The notes beneath the pieces are model-generated. The model searched no databases, had not been told where the DNA came from, and saw nothing but the letters and a program-made list of their open reading frames with translations. 64,000 nt of DNA from Aquimarina brevivitae (GTDB taxonomy: Bacteria; Bacteroidota; Bacteroidia; Flavobacteriales; Flavobacteriaceae), in contig NZ_SGXE01000002.1 of NCBI RefSeq assembly GCF_004216895.1, positions 682,001-746,000 of the forward strand, given 5' to 3'. Of this stretch, positions 1-9,418 are shown piece by piece (positions within the stretch are counted from its first letter, which is position 1; every line of letters begins with the position of its first letter). Made by a program: the position numbers and the translations under genes.

Positions 1-1097
1 AAGGAAACAGGAATTTCTTTTAATTCATTAAGTACAATTAAATTAGCTGACTCAAAATCATTATAATTTACATTGGTTAAATCATATGAGGTGTACTTGA
101 ACTCATCGGAGGTATAGATATTTTGTAAATACTTATCATCACCTTCATTGATGGTGATTACCTTAATCTTCTCTGGTTGATTGAGGGTAAAATATCTTTT
201 ATTGTCAAAATTTAAGGCAGGTTCATTGATGATAACACGACCTTGTGTTAAGCTATTTTCATTGAGCTTAAAAGTGGCATTAGCGGTACTATTTTTTTTG
301 ATGTTTACTGCAGTTTTACCTAATAGTATTTGATCATTATAAAAAGATAAAGAGATATTATCAGCGTCTTTGCCAGTTGAGCGTAATCGGACTTGTAATA
401 AGAGGTCATTTTTTTCATCACGATCCAGGTATAAACTATCAATTGCCACATTGGTGTTGCTTATTGGAGTAAGTTGAACAAGGCTTATAGTACTGTCGTT
501 GCTATTTGTTAAGTCAAAAGGCTGCCCTTTTTGTTGAAAATCAGAAATCAATATGATTCTATTAATTGTTTCTTGTGTTTTACCTAGCATTTGACTTGCT
601 TTGAGGTAAGCAGCGCTGTAAGGCATTTGATAAGAGGAATAGTCTAATTGTAATAAATCATTCTGAATATCCTTTTTAGTAATAGCGTTGTAAGTTTCAG
701 TATTTGTAAATAACGAAAATTGTTGATCCTCTGGGATATCACTTAGCAACTCTTGTACTGCCCTTTTTAAAAGAGCACCTTTAGGTCCCCGGGCTTCCAT
801 GCTAAATGAATTATCTAAATAAATAACGGTCTTAGTCTTTTTTCCGATTACTGTTGTGTTAGCAGTAAAAGGCTGAGCAAAGGCGATTATGATAGCAGCT
901 AATGCGAGTAGTCTGGTAATTAGGGTTAACCATTTCTTTAATTGTGAACTTTTTCGAGTTTGTAGGACTACCTTTTTTAAAAACTGAACATTGGTAAATG
1001 CTACTTTTTGAAATCTTCTAAGTTGAAAAAGATGTACAAGGATAGGTATTAATAACGCAAATAAAGCATATAAAAGTTCAGGGTGTTTAAATTGCAT
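1..1097 (-). CDS. BatA/vWA-type membrane protein, 3' end cut off by window edge
   Basis: This gene starts with an ATG at 1097 and reads leftward off the window, so only the first 365 codons are visible. The N-terminus is the Bacteroidetes double-transmembrane 'BatA' domain: hydrophobic segments at about residues 8-25 and 58-76 separated by a basic linker rich in Gln, Arg and Lys. A von Willebrand A-like fold follows, with a MIDAS-type D96-N-S98-F-S100 motif. Later parts read as beta-rich periplasmic domain. Family members are inner-membrane proteins linked to the Bat (aerotolerance) proteins, but their exact role is not established. It is not part of an obvious operon here; the next gene on the same strand, upstream, has its own terminator in between. 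Family call is confident, function is not. Confidence 0.85.
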   Translation of the reverse strand, partial: MQFKHPELLYALFALLIPILVHLFQLRRFQKVAFTNVQFLKKVVLQTRKSSQLKKWLTLITRLLALAAIIIAFAQPFTANTTVIGKKTKTVIYLDNSFSMEARGPKGALLKRAVQELLSDIPEDQQFSLFTNTETYNAITKKDIQNDLLQLDYSSYQMPYSAAYLKASQMLGKTQETINRIILISDFQQKGQPFDLTNSNDSTISLVQLTPISNTNVAIDSLYLDRDEKNDLLLQVRLRSTGKDADNISLSFYNDQILLGKTAVNIKKNSTANATFKLNENSLTQGRVIINEPALNFDNKRYFTLNQPEKIKVITINEGDDKYLQNIYTSDEFKYTSYDLTNVNYNDFESANLIVLNELKEIPVS

Positions 1098-1202
1098 CTA
1101 TACGTACGTTTTCGTAAAAATACTATAAGATTTTAGAAATACGAATCTGGGTTAAGGAATTATGGTAAATTTTAGGAAAAAGAATAATCAGGGTATAAAA
1201 AA

Positions 1203-1224
1203 AAGCGGAAGAATTCTTCCGCTT
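1203..1224 (-). terminator. intrinsic terminator of the barrel gene
   Basis: A perfect 22-bp palindrome with core GCGGAAGAATTCTTCCGC is followed on the minus strand by eight T (plus-strand A run 1197-1204). It lies just after the stop of the outer-membrane barrel gene at 1246. Confidence 0.85.
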
Positions 1225-1245
1225 CTATAATTTTTATATTCTGTT

Positions 1246-1773
1246 TTAGAAGATGTAATATCCTACTGAAATCTGAAAGTTAGAGTTTTTGATATCCGCA
1301 TCGCTTGAAATATCAGTTAGTCCAAAATTATACCTAACTTGACCAAAGAATGATCCTAATTCAACACCTGCACCAAGCGCTCCACTTAAATCAAAACTTT
1401 CAATATCTCCAACATCATCTCCTTCATTTACCACAAAACCAAATTGAGGTCCTGCTTCTACACTAAATACTTTAGCGAATTTTAATTTAGCTAAGATAGG
1501 CACGTTTAAATAATCTACATTAAGATCGAAACTTTCGAACTCAGCCCCTTGTGCAGAGTAGATTACCTCTGGTTGAATAGCAAACATCCCTGCCAAACTA
1601 AACTGAACTACACCACCAATGTGATATCCTGTACGACCATCAAGGCCATCCGCATCGTCACCTGATAAACTGGCAAAGTTAACCCCACCTTTAAAACCTA
1701 ATTTAATGTCCTGTGCAGTTGTAACTGTGGTAAAACCAACAAGCATCACTGCTAAAATCAATAGTTTTTTCAT
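1246..1773 (-). CDS. Small outer-membrane beta-barrel protein (PorT/OMP_b-brl_2 type)
   Basis: A 175-residue protein with a clear signal peptide (MKK start, hydrophobic core, cleavage after TTAQ near residue 21). The mature part opens with the typical GFKGGVNFASLSG strand of the PF13568-like barrels and continues as alternating beta strands with acidic loops. It ends with the aromatic residue Phe, as expected of a protein inserted by BAM. Such proteins are small outer-membrane barrels of unknown cargo. A Bacteroidetes -7 element (TATATTTG, minus strand, plus coordinates 1797-1804) lies just upstream, without a convincing -33 TTG. It is a single-gene unit closed by a strong terminator. Confidence 0.85.
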   Translation of the reverse strand: MKKLLILAVMLVGFTTVTTAQDIKLGFKGGVNFASLSGDDADGLDGRTGYHIGGVVQFSLAGMFAIQPEVIYSAQGAEFESFDLNVDYLNVPILAKLKFAKVFSVEAGPQFGFVVNEGDDVGDIESFDLSGALGAGVELGSFFGQVRYNFGLTDISSDADIKNSNFQISVGYYIF

Positions 1774-2140
1774 AATTGTTATTTTAAGACTTTAATCAAA
1801 TATAGGAGTTTATCTTTAAAATAATACTTTAAAATGCTGCTGTTTTTGATAGATTGTTCAAATTATGAGCTCTCTTTTAAAGAATTTGAAGTGATCAAGT
1901 TTGATAAAATATACAAGTATTTAAAGTAATTCTATGATTTGCAAATAGGTAAGCACTTCTTCACATTTGATTATATGGTTATAACTACAGGCACGTTGAT
2001 GAGGATTATTAACGTTAAGGAAACCTGTTAACATAGGGATAAAGTACAATTAACAGAATGAATAATCTTAGGTAACTTTCATTTTTATCTATCTCAATAG
2101 TTTTGTCACATCTAATCACAATTAAAATCATAAAAAACTA
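1774..2140. promoter_or_regulatory. Divergent intergenic region
   Basis: This 367-bp gap separates two divergent genes. It holds -7-like elements for both: TATATTTG on the minus strand (1797-1804) for the barrel gene and TAGTTTTG (2098-2105) for the collagen-like lipoprotein, 35 bp before its ATG. Neither has a TTG at the usual -33 distance. A 31-codon ATG reading frame at 1834-1929 has no supporting signals. I see no RNA gene or repeat. Confidence 0.45.
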
Positions 2141-3682
2141 ATGAAAACTTTAGGGAAACTTATTTTAAACACCTTATTAATTTGCAGTATGGGTATCTTT
2201 TTAACCAACTGTGAAGGTGATCAAGGTCCTGCAGGACCACAAGGAGAACAGGGAGAACCAGGAGTAGATGGCGAAGATGGTCAGGATTTTGAACCAGGCG
2301 AAACTATTTTTGAAAACAAATCAAGTATTGCTCCATTAGTAGCTTTAGCTCCACAATTTAACTATGTAGATGCATACTCATTAATAAGCACACCTGATGT
2401 GGTTGATGGAACATTTCAATTGGCGGGTTCTGCAGACGGCGCTGGTTTTTTACAGGATGGTGATGGCTACATGTATGTGGTAAACTGCGAGGATAGTTAT
2501 GCCGTTGCTAGAATTCGTTTTGATGAGTTTATGAATCCAATAGCAGGAGATTATCTGTTAAACTCAGGTGTTGCTGATTTTGCGCGTCAGTGTTCAGGAA
2601 CCATGTGGGAGGCTGATATCCATGGAGGTACTCAAGATATATTCCTTTCTGCATCAGAAAGTATTAACTATGATGTTAAAGCAATCGATCCTAGAGTTAC
2701 TACGCCTACACCAACAGCAGACTTCGGTTTAGACGCTTTGGGAGAATTCTCTTGGGAGAATGCTACACCACTTCCTCAAAACGCATACCCTGGTAGTACA
2801 GTTATTGTTGGAGGTGATGATGACTCTAGCGATTCTGAAGGTCAGGTTACTTTATACTACTCTCAATCAAGAGATGATGATTTTGAGAATGGAAAAGTTT
2901 ATGTACTAAAATTAAAAGAAGTTTCTGATGGCGCTGGCGGAGTTCAGCCTGTTGCATACGCTACAGCCTATAACGAAAGTAGTTTAGACTTCGGAGCTTC
3001 TTATGATATAGAATTTGTAGAAATTCCTAATGGTAGAGATCTTACAAAAAGTGAGATGGAAGCTGCTTGTAATGATGTGTTTGCTTCTCAATTTATGAGA
3101 GTGGAAGATGTAGATTATCAAAAAGGAAGTGATGCAAATGGACGTAATGTATTTTTTGCTGTAACCGGAAGAGGACCGGGTAGAGGTACCTATAATGATT
3201 GGGGAACAGTGTACAAGCTAGAGTTAGATCCAGCATCTCCATTAACAGGTAAACTTACACAGATTGTTAGTGGTAATACGGATACCAACAATATGGACGG
3301 TAACCTACCAGAATTACAGAGTCCGGATAACATTTGTGTAACAGAAAACTTTATCTACATCCAAGAAGATCCTAATTCTTTTAGTAGAGGGCATACCGCA
3401 TATATCTACCAAACTGATATTAATGGTAACAATCCAGTGAAAGTTATGGAAATGATCGTAAGACAGGATCTTGCACAAGACTTCAGCACAGGAGCGAGTG
3501 GAGAATATGGTGCTTTAGTAGATATCTCTGATAAAGTAGGTGTACCGGGTACTTTTATCTTGGCACTACAACCACATTACTGGAGAAATGATGAATTTAG
3601 AAATCTAGATGGTCACCAAAACGCATCTTTCGAGGATAACCAGGCTTCTCAGATCGTTATTTTAAAGGGTTTACCGAGGTAA
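2141..3682 (+). CDS. PhoX-like (DUF839) lipoprotein with collagen-like N-terminus
   Basis: A 513-residue exported lipoprotein. The signal peptide ends in the lipobox LTNC with the acylated Cys at residue 24. Eight Gly-X-Y triplets follow at residues 26-49, a short collagen-like stalk. The rest resembles PhoX/DUF839 proteins, a beta-propeller family: a RVEDVDY segment, a VFFAVTGRG segment, GTVYKLELDP, and LQSPDNICV followed by YIQEDPNS, matching the acidic positions PhoX uses to bind metal. PhoX enzymes are Ca/Fe alkaline phosphatases, but other DUF839 proteins have unknown activity, so phosphatase function is inferred. The next gene downstream on the same strand is a di-haem peroxidase, with a hairpin between. 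Confidence 0.7.
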   Translation: MKTLGKLILNTLLICSMGIFLTNCEGDQGPAGPQGEQGEPGVDGEDGQDFEPGETIFENKSSIAPLVALAPQFNYVDAYSLISTPDVVDGTFQLAGSADGAGFLQDGDGYMYVVNCEDSYAVARIRFDEFMNPIAGDYLLNSGVADFARQCSGTMWEADIHGGTQDIFLSASESINYDVKAIDPRVTTPTPTADFGLDALGEFSWENATPLPQNAYPGSTVIVGGDDDSSDSEGQVTLYYSQSRDDDFENGKVYVLKLKEVSDGAGGVQPVAYATAYNESSLDFGASYDIEFVEIPNGRDLTKSEMEAACNDVFASQFMRVEDVDYQKGSDANGRNVFFAVTGRGPGRGTYNDWGTVYKLELDPASPLTGKLTQIVSGNTDTNNMDGNLPELQSPDNICVTENFIYIQEDPNSFSRGHTAYIYQTDINGNNPVKVMEMIVRQDLAQDFSTGASGEYGALVDISDKVGVPGTFILALQPHYWRNDEFRNLDGHQNASFEDNQASQIVILKGLPR

Positions 3683-3712
3683 TATATTTAAAAGTAAAGT
3701 AAATACTAAAAG

Positions 3713-3737
3713 ATCTCCATTTTATTTAAATGGAGAT
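3713..3737 (+). terminator. Hairpin between PhoX-like and peroxidase genes
   Basis: A perfect 10-bp stem (ATCTCCATTT paired with AAATGGAGAT, loop TATTT) followed by TCTTTT. It sits only 24 bp before the next start codon, so it may be a terminator, a partial attenuator, or an mRNA-stabilising element that lets the downstream gene be expressed at a different level. Confidence 0.6.
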
Positions 3738-3761
3738 TCTTTTGGTTTAAAATTGATGTTC

Positions 3762-5600
3762 ATGAAATTGTTACAATGTTTCTTCTTAATCGTTCTTTTA
3801 GTACTTTTAAATTATTCCTGCAACCAACAAGATAAAAAGGTGGCAAGTACAGAAGAGTACACTTACGTTCCTAATTGGGAAAAAGCTCAAAATTTTTATC
3901 TAACAAGTATAGAGCATTCCATAGCATTATTAGATCAACTTAAAGAAAAGGGTTTTCAATCGGATAGTGCTGTGTTTGTTTTTAAAAAATTACGACAGGA
4001 GTTCAAAAAAGCAGAGCCCTATGCATCTTACCTTAATCCCGAAGTAGGGCATAGAGTAAATGGCCCAGCATTGCCAATTTTTAAAGAAGACAATTTTAAA
4101 ACCCTAGCTCCTGTAGGGCTACAAAAAATAGAAGAAAGTGTTTTCGAAAAAAACGAGTCGCAACAAGAATTTGATAAAGAGGTTTATGTCACCCGCGGTT
4201 TGATGGATAATCTACGAAAAAACATCATCAAAAGAGAACTGAATCCTCAACGGTTTTTTATGAGTACACATCAACAATTGTTGAGAATTATAAGCTTGGG
4301 AATTACGGGTTTTGACACCCCGATAAGTCATTATGGACTGCAAGAATCAATGATCTCACTACAAGGGTTACAATATGTTTATAATTCTTCTATCAGAGCC
4401 ATTATCCTAAAAGAGAATAAAGCGTTAGATACTTCATTTCAACAAAATATTGATAAAGCAATTCAGTTTCTTGAAGCGAATGATGATTTTGAAACTTTTG
4501 ACAGGTATACTTTTTTAAGAGAATACATGAATCCTTTAACCAGAGATTGGGTTTCAATTCGAAAAACAAGTGGATTATGGGAGGGTATAGATAGTAGTCC
4601 TTTTAATTTTGATGCACCTACCTTTTTTGAAAATAACGCTTTTAATGTCACTCACTTTACACCTTCAGTAAATAGAAATCCAAGTGAAGCGCAAATAAGC
4701 TTAGGAAAAAAACTGTTTTTTGAGCCTAAGCTCTCTAAACAAGGAAATATGGCCTGTGCAACGTGTCACTTGCCAGAAAAAGCGTATGCAGATCATGTTC
4801 GTTTTAATAATGATAATGCTAACAATGAATTACTACGTAATACACCAACTTTAATTAATGTGGTGTATCAAAAAGGGTTTTTCTGGGATGGAAGATCGGC
4901 TACTTTATTGGATCAGATTTCTTCAGTATTTACCAATAAAAAAGAATTCAATACTTCTGTTCATGAGTTTTCATCGGATATTATTAACGATACCACTTAT
5001 GTTAATCTATTTAAAGAGGCCTATGGCGAAGTTTCTAATCGAAATATTGAAGTAGTCAAGGCCATATCTTCATACATCTCTACTTTAAATAGCTTTGACT
5101 CTAAATTTGACCGTAATATTCGCGGCGAAGAAAATTCCTTATCTAGTCAGGAAAAATTGGGATTTAATTTGTTTGCTGGTAAAGCGCTTTGCGCCACTTG
5201 TCATTTTATTCCGTTAACCAATGGTACTGTACCTCCTTTTTATGCAGAAACCGAAAAAGAAGTAATCGGAGTTCCTGAAACTTCAAAAAACAACAAATTA
5301 GACGATGATTTAGGCTATTATTGGAAGTTTGAAGAGGAGTTACACAAAGGAATGTTTAAGACCCCAACAGTACGTAATGCTGGCGTTACAGCGCCCTATA
5401 TGCATAACGGGGTATATGATTCGTTGGAACAGGTTATGGATTTTTATAACAAAGGAGGAGGGGCTGGATTAGGGTTTGATCTACCACACCAAACCTTACC
5501 TTTTGATAATCTCAATTTAACACAAGAAGAGCAGACCGCCTTGGTAGCCTTTATACACACCTTAACTGATACCTCAGTAGAAGATGATATGGTTTATTAA
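3762..5600 (+). CDS. Di-haem cytochrome c peroxidase/MauG-family lipoprotein
   Basis: The start is placed at ATG 3762 (613 residues); a TTG at 3753 and an ATG at 3756 are in frame but give a poorer signal peptide. The lipobox is LNYSC, so this is a lipoprotein. An all-helical N-terminal domain of about 270 residues precedes the peroxidase part, an arrangement seen in other long Bacteroidetes homologues. Two haem c sites (CATCH) lie near residues 332-336 and 477-481, and the segment PTVRNAGVTAPYMHNGVY carries the usual methionine axial ligand and surroundings. Family members reduce hydrogen peroxide or carry out MauG-like oxidations in the periplasm. No cytochrome donor gene is nearby. Confidence 0.85.
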   Translation: MKLLQCFFLIVLLVLLNYSCNQQDKKVASTEEYTYVPNWEKAQNFYLTSIEHSIALLDQLKEKGFQSDSAVFVFKKLRQEFKKAEPYASYLNPEVGHRVNGPALPIFKEDNFKTLAPVGLQKIEESVFEKNESQQEFDKEVYVTRGLMDNLRKNIIKRELNPQRFFMSTHQQLLRIISLGITGFDTPISHYGLQESMISLQGLQYVYNSSIRAIILKENKALDTSFQQNIDKAIQFLEANDDFETFDRYTFLREYMNPLTRDWVSIRKTSGLWEGIDSSPFNFDAPTFFENNAFNVTHFTPSVNRNPSEAQISLGKKLFFEPKLSKQGNMACATCHLPEKAYADHVRFNNDNANNELLRNTPTLINVVYQKGFFWDGRSATLLDQISSVFTNKKEFNTSVHEFSSDIINDTTYVNLFKEAYGEVSNRNIEVVKAISSYISTLNSFDSKFDRNIRGEENSLSSQEKLGFNLFAGKALCATCHFIPLTNGTVPPFYAETEKEVIGVPETSKNNKLDDDLGYYWKFEEELHKGMFKTPTVRNAGVTAPYMHNGVYDSLEQVMDFYNKGGGAGLGFDLPHQTLPFDNLNLTQEEQTALVAFIHTLTDTSVEDDMVY

Positions 5601-5608
5601 ACAGCATC

Positions 5609-6382
5609 TCAAAATTTTTCAAAAACGCCAAGTCCAAAAAGCGCATAGTCATACTTAACAGGGTCGTGGGGATCTAGTTTTCTAAGTTGAGTATCTAATG
5701 CTTTTAGTGCTTTGGCGTCGTTCTGTTTGCGCTGTAACAACCCTAATTTTCTGGCAACATTACCAGAATGCACATCCAAAGGACAAGATAATTGAGCAGG
5801 GGATAGACCCTTCCATATTCCTAAATCGACCCCTGCTTTATTGTTACGCACCATCCAGCGTAGAAACATATTGATGCGTTTGGCGGCAGAGTTTTTTAAC
5901 GGATCACTGACGTGCTTTTGTGTTCTGGGTAAGTGCGATAGAGTAAAAAATTCTTTTTTAAAATGATGTATGGCCTCTTGTAAGTATGAAGCTTCTTTGT
6001 ATTGGACAAAGAAATTTTCTAAATCTCCGTATGTTGTATATATATGATGTAGGCCTTTAATAAAATATTTTAAGTCATCTCCGTTAAATGTTCGATGCAC
6101 AAATGAACTTAGCTCACCTAAACTATCTTCGTTATAACTCATAACAAAGTCATAAGGACTATTTCCCAGTAGGTTCATTAATTTATGTGCATTATTTAGT
6201 ATGCTTTTTCTATTGCCCCAAGAAATGGTAGCGGTCAAAAATCCTGATATTTCAATATCTTGTTTGAGGCTAAATTGGTGAGGTATTTGAATGGGGTCGG
6301 TTTCAATAAAATTAGGATGTTCATAAAATGCTGCTTTTTCATCCAGAAATTCTTTCAACTCCTTTTTGTTTAGTTTCTTCAA
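5609..6382 (-). CDS. TIGR02757/DUF2400 family protein
   Basis: A 257-residue cytosolic protein matching the Bacteroidetes DUF2400 family: GFLTATISWGNRKSI near the start and the conserved LDVHSGNVARKLGLL, DPHDPVKYDYALFGLG segments at the end, which look like a helix-hairpin-helix DNA-glycosylase-related fold. Its reaction is not known. The only usable start is TTG at 6382: upstream in-frame codons contain no ATG. It converges on the peroxidase gene with an 8-bp gap and no terminator between. Confidence 0.8.
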   Translation of the reverse strand: MKKLNKKELKEFLDEKAAFYEHPNFIETDPIQIPHQFSLKQDIEISGFLTATISWGNRKSILNNAHKLMNLLGNSPYDFVMSYNEDSLGELSSFVHRTFNGDDLKYFIKGLHHIYTTYGDLENFFVQYKEASYLQEAIHHFKKEFFTLSHLPRTQKHVSDPLKNSAAKRINMFLRWMVRNNKAGVDLGIWKGLSPAQLSCPLDVHSGNVARKLGLLQRKQNDAKALKALDTQLRKLDPHDPVKYDYALFGLGVFEKF

Positions 6383-6545
6383 GTTTTTTGCTGTTTTAGG
6401 GCAAAGGTAATAGGATAAATTGAGATTGAGATAATTAACAATTGGAGGAATTAAGACCTTTTTGATCTATTGTTTTGCTTTACGCTTTAGAAAGAATAAC
6501 TTTATAAGTGGTTTTCAGTCAGGAAATAATCATAATTAAGAAATT

Positions 6546-7598
6546 ATGACAATATCCGATACGCTATATCTAATATTAGGCTTGCAAACCCTATTAGTAG
6601 CTTTAGTACTTTATTGCTATAGATCACCAAAAGGAGTTCTAAACAGATATCTAGCACTTTTTTTTGCAACCATTGTTGTCGAGGTTTCCTTGTTTTTTTT
6701 AAGAAAAATATACAATCACAATGCATTGATATATATACCCTTACGGTTTGATTTTTTAACCATCGTATTTTTATATATGTATTCTCTTAAAGCTCTGGGA
6801 AAGGAAATCAAAAAAAAATGGAAACTCTATATTCCTGCTAGTATTGAAATACTTGTCTTTTCTATTTTATTTGCAATGGTTTATAGAAACCCTGAATTTC
6901 ATGTACTATTGCAACAGCAATATAATTTCTTTTCCTGGTATTACGCAGTTTCTTCAAGTTACATCGTTATATTTTGCTTTTTAATTATTGTAAACAATAT
7001 AAAGCACCATAGGGCTTTGAAATTTTATTTTGGCGCAGTAAAAAATAAGGGATTAGGTTGGTTGACTATATTTTGTAGTATATGTATTCTTTTAAATATA
7101 GTGCGGCAATTGAATTTTATTTTACTTCCTGAGCTTGCTGTTATCAATTTCCTTTTTACTTTTTTTGGACTTGGTTCACTATATTATATCTCAATTGCAA
7201 GTTTAATGCAAATTAATATAGACAATATCATCCCATCACAACAACAACTCCATCAAAATATAACAGAACTTAAGAGAGTGATGAAAACTATCCGTAACCA
7301 TATTAATAAAAATAAATCCTTTCTTAAGCCGGACCTCAATTTAAAATCTTTTTCTGCCGAAATAAATATGCCCGAAAGAGTTATCTCTAAAGCCATAAAT
7401 CAAGTAGAGGGGCTAAATTTTAATAGTTTTATTAATACCTATAGGGTACGTGAATATAAAAAACTAGCGACTTCCAATAGATACAAAAACTATAATATCT
7501 ATGCAATTGCAGAGGAAGTGGGTTTTAATTCAAGAGCCTCCTTTTATAAAAACTTCAAGGAAATTGTAGGGATACCTCCATCAGAGTTTCAAAAGTAA
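6546..7598 (+). CDS. AraC-type regulator with N-terminal membrane domain
   Basis: A 350-residue protein. About 220 N-terminal residues form roughly seven hydrophobic helices, and the C-terminal ~100 residues are an AraC double helix-turn-helix, with the second helix-turn-helix around YNIYAIAEEVGFNSRASFYKNFKEIVG written here only in part: AIAEEVGFNSRASFYKNF. This architecture (7TM-like sensor plus AraC domain) is common in Flavobacteriia and suggests a membrane-bound regulator reading a signal at the inner membrane. The next gene in the same direction, 190 bp downstream, is an M57 protease lipoprotein, a plausible but unproven target. Ligand unknown. Confidence 0.85.
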   Translation: MTISDTLYLILGLQTLLVALVLYCYRSPKGVLNRYLALFFATIVVEVSLFFLRKIYNHNALIYIPLRFDFLTIVFLYMYSLKALGKEIKKKWKLYIPASIEILVFSILFAMVYRNPEFHVLLQQQYNFFSWYYAVSSSYIVIFCFLIIVNNIKHHRALKFYFGAVKNKGLGWLTIFCSICILLNIVRQLNFILLPELAVINFLFTFFGLGSLYYISIASLMQINIDNIIPSQQQLHQNITELKRVMKTIRNHINKNKSFLKPDLNLKSFSAEINMPERVISKAINQVEGLNFNSFINTYRVREYKKLATSNRYKNYNIYAIAEEVGFNSRASFYKNFKEIVGIPPSEFQK

Positions 7599-7789
7599 CT
7601 ATAGTTAAGGCAATCCGTTTAAAAATTATGTTGTCTTAAAACACGTTTCAAGACATGTTTTCTTTGTAATACTATTTAAAAATCAGGAACTTAGAAGAGC
7701 TAATATCAATCGTTAACAGTTTAGATTTTTCTTTTCAATTAAGAAGCCGATATAATGCTATAAAACTCAACTTTAATTAATACAAACTC

Positions 7790-8620
7790 ATGAAAAATTT
7801 TAAAATCGTAACAATTTTTATCCTTGCAGGATTTTTATGCTCTTGCCAAAAGGACCCACTGAAGGAAAACATTGATAGTGAAAATCAGAAATTGAACAAG
7901 CTACAGTTAGAAAAGCTTACTGAACTAGGGGTTAGTAATACCGAAACCTCAATCCAAACTCTTACAAACCTCGATGGGAGTACTACTGATTACGTGCTCA
8001 ATAATACGGATCTAGCCATACCACTGCAAGATTTAATGAATATGGAAGGATTAGGGGACGCCGAAAATGGAATGAAACAATATCGCACCAATAATCTAAT
8101 AAGTCGACGTAATCGTACTATTGATGTTTTGGGGTATACTGGTGGCGCAAATGCTTTAGATGGTACAGCTAGACAGGCGCTGCAACGTGCGGTGAATAAC
8201 TATAACCGCTTAAATAGCACCTTAAATTTAAGATTGAGCTTTGGAACCAATTATCCTGCAGCGGATTTAGTGGTTTATGTTCAAAATAATTTAGGAGCAG
8301 GTGGACTTGCTGGGTTCCCAGCTGGAGGTAGACCCTACAAGTGGGCCAGGATTGGTCCCTACGTTTCTAGTAGAGGATATAATTATGCCACTCACGTGAT
8401 TACCCACGAAATTGGACACTGTATAGGGTTACGTCATACTGATTGGTTTAGAAGGTATTGTGATGGTGGTAATGAAGGTACAGGTTACGACGGGGCTATA
8501 CATATACCGGGAACTCCTCGTGGCATTGATATTAGCTCAACAATGATGTCTTGTCCTACGGGTTACGAAGATGGAAACTTTAATACCAACGATAAAAGGG
8601 CAATTGAATATATTTATTAA
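7790..8620 (+). CDS. M57-family (HEIGH) zinc metallopeptidase lipoprotein
   Basis: A 276-residue exported protein with lipobox LCSC near residue 19. The extended zinc motif HEIGHCIGLRH spans residues 206-216 (HExxHxxGxxH metzincin/M57 pattern) and a downstream STMMSC segment provides the Met-turn. The N-terminal ~90 residues are probably a propeptide or spacer. M57 members are poorly characterised secreted peptidases. The gene has its own terminator 45 bp downstream. It follows a membrane AraC-type regulator on the same strand. Confidence 0.85.
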   Translation: MKNFKIVTIFILAGFLCSCQKDPLKENIDSENQKLNKLQLEKLTELGVSNTETSIQTLTNLDGSTTDYVLNNTDLAIPLQDLMNMEGLGDAENGMKQYRTNNLISRRNRTIDVLGYTGGANALDGTARQALQRAVNNYNRLNSTLNLRLSFGTNYPAADLVVYVQNNLGAGGLAGFPAGGRPYKWARIGPYVSSRGYNYATHVITHEIGHCIGLRHTDWFRRYCDGGNEGTGYDGAIHIPGTPRGIDISSTMMSCPTGYEDGNFNTNDKRAIEYIY

Positions 8621-8665
8621 TGTAGCTACATTTTTTGTTTAAATTTTAGTCTTTTAAACAAGGAA

Positions 8666-8692
8666 AGCCGTTCATTATAATGATGAATGGCT
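8666..8692 (+). terminator. Intrinsic terminator, M57 gene
   Basis: A 10-bp stem (AGCCGTTCAT with ATGAATGGCT, one G-U pair) is followed by six T. The stop codon of the convergent LolD-type gene sits within this T tract, and the hairpin could also stop leftward transcription, although the T tract on that side is weaker. Confidence 0.8.
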
Positions 8693-8695
8693 TTT

Positions 8696-9355
8696 TTATA
8701 CAATATTACCATCAACCATGGTTAATTTTCTATCAGCCATATCCGCTAACTCTGTATTATGAGTAACAATGACGAAAGTTTGGCCAAACTCATCCCTTAG
8801 TTTAAAAAACATTTTATGTAAGTTTTCAGCAGATTCGCTGTCCAAATTACCTGATGGTTCATCAGCAAAAATAATTTTAGGACTGTTGATTAGGGATCTT
8901 GCAACAGCAACACGTTGTTGTTCACCACCTGATAATTCTTTAGGTTTATGATCATAACGGTGCGAAAGGCCTAAGAAATTAAGTAATTCTTTAGCTCTCT
9001 TTTCTGCTTCAGCTTTTGGTGTATTTTTGATAAAGGCCGGTATACAAACGTTTTCTATGGCTGTAAATTCTGGTAACAACTGATGGAACTGAAAAATAAA
9101 ACCTAAGCGCTCATTTCTGAATTTTGATAATTGATTATGGGAGAGTTGGTTAACCGTAACGTGATTCACCAATAATTTACTATCCTTTCGTTTCTCTGCT
9201 CTATCAAGAGTGCCTAGTATTTGTAGTAAGGTTGTTTTGCCAGCTCCAGATGCACCAACTATGGATACAATTTCGCCCTGTGCTATATGAAGGTCCACGC
9301 CTTTTAATACATGTAAATCCCCGTAGGTTTTGTGGATATTTATTGCCTTTATCAT
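8696..9355 (-). CDS. LolD/MacB-type ABC transporter ATPase
   Basis: A 219-residue nucleotide-binding subunit. Walker A (GASGAGKTT), the signature [14 protein letters not shown] and Walker B with [15 protein letters not shown] are all present, as is the H-loop (VTHN). The 'PSGNLD' form and length place it in the LolD/FtsE/MacB group, which power lipoprotein release or efflux permeases. No FtsX- or LolC-like permease is next to it; the gene upstream on the strand codes a DUF5916 protein 63 bp away. Which permease it serves cannot be told. Confidence 0.85.
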   Translation of the reverse strand: MIKAINIHKTYGDLHVLKGVDLHIAQGEIVSIVGASGAGKTTLLQILGTLDRAEKRKDSKLLVNHVTVNQLSHNQLSKFRNERLGFIFQFHQLLPEFTAIENVCIPAFIKNTPKAEAEKRAKELLNFLGLSHRYDHKPKELSGGEQQRVAVARSLINSPKIIFADEPSGNLDSESAENLHKMFFKLRDEFGQTFVIVTHNTELADMADRKLTMVDGNIV

Positions 9356-9418
9356 TAGCTTTTACTGTTGAAGAGGTGAAAGTACGGATTATTCAATGAT
9401 TCGGCAAGCTTATCTTTT

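Noticed and set aside
1834..1929. 31-codon ATG frame in the 1774-2140 gap
   Set aside because: No promoter, ribosome site, terminator or composition bias supports it; random frames of this size are common.
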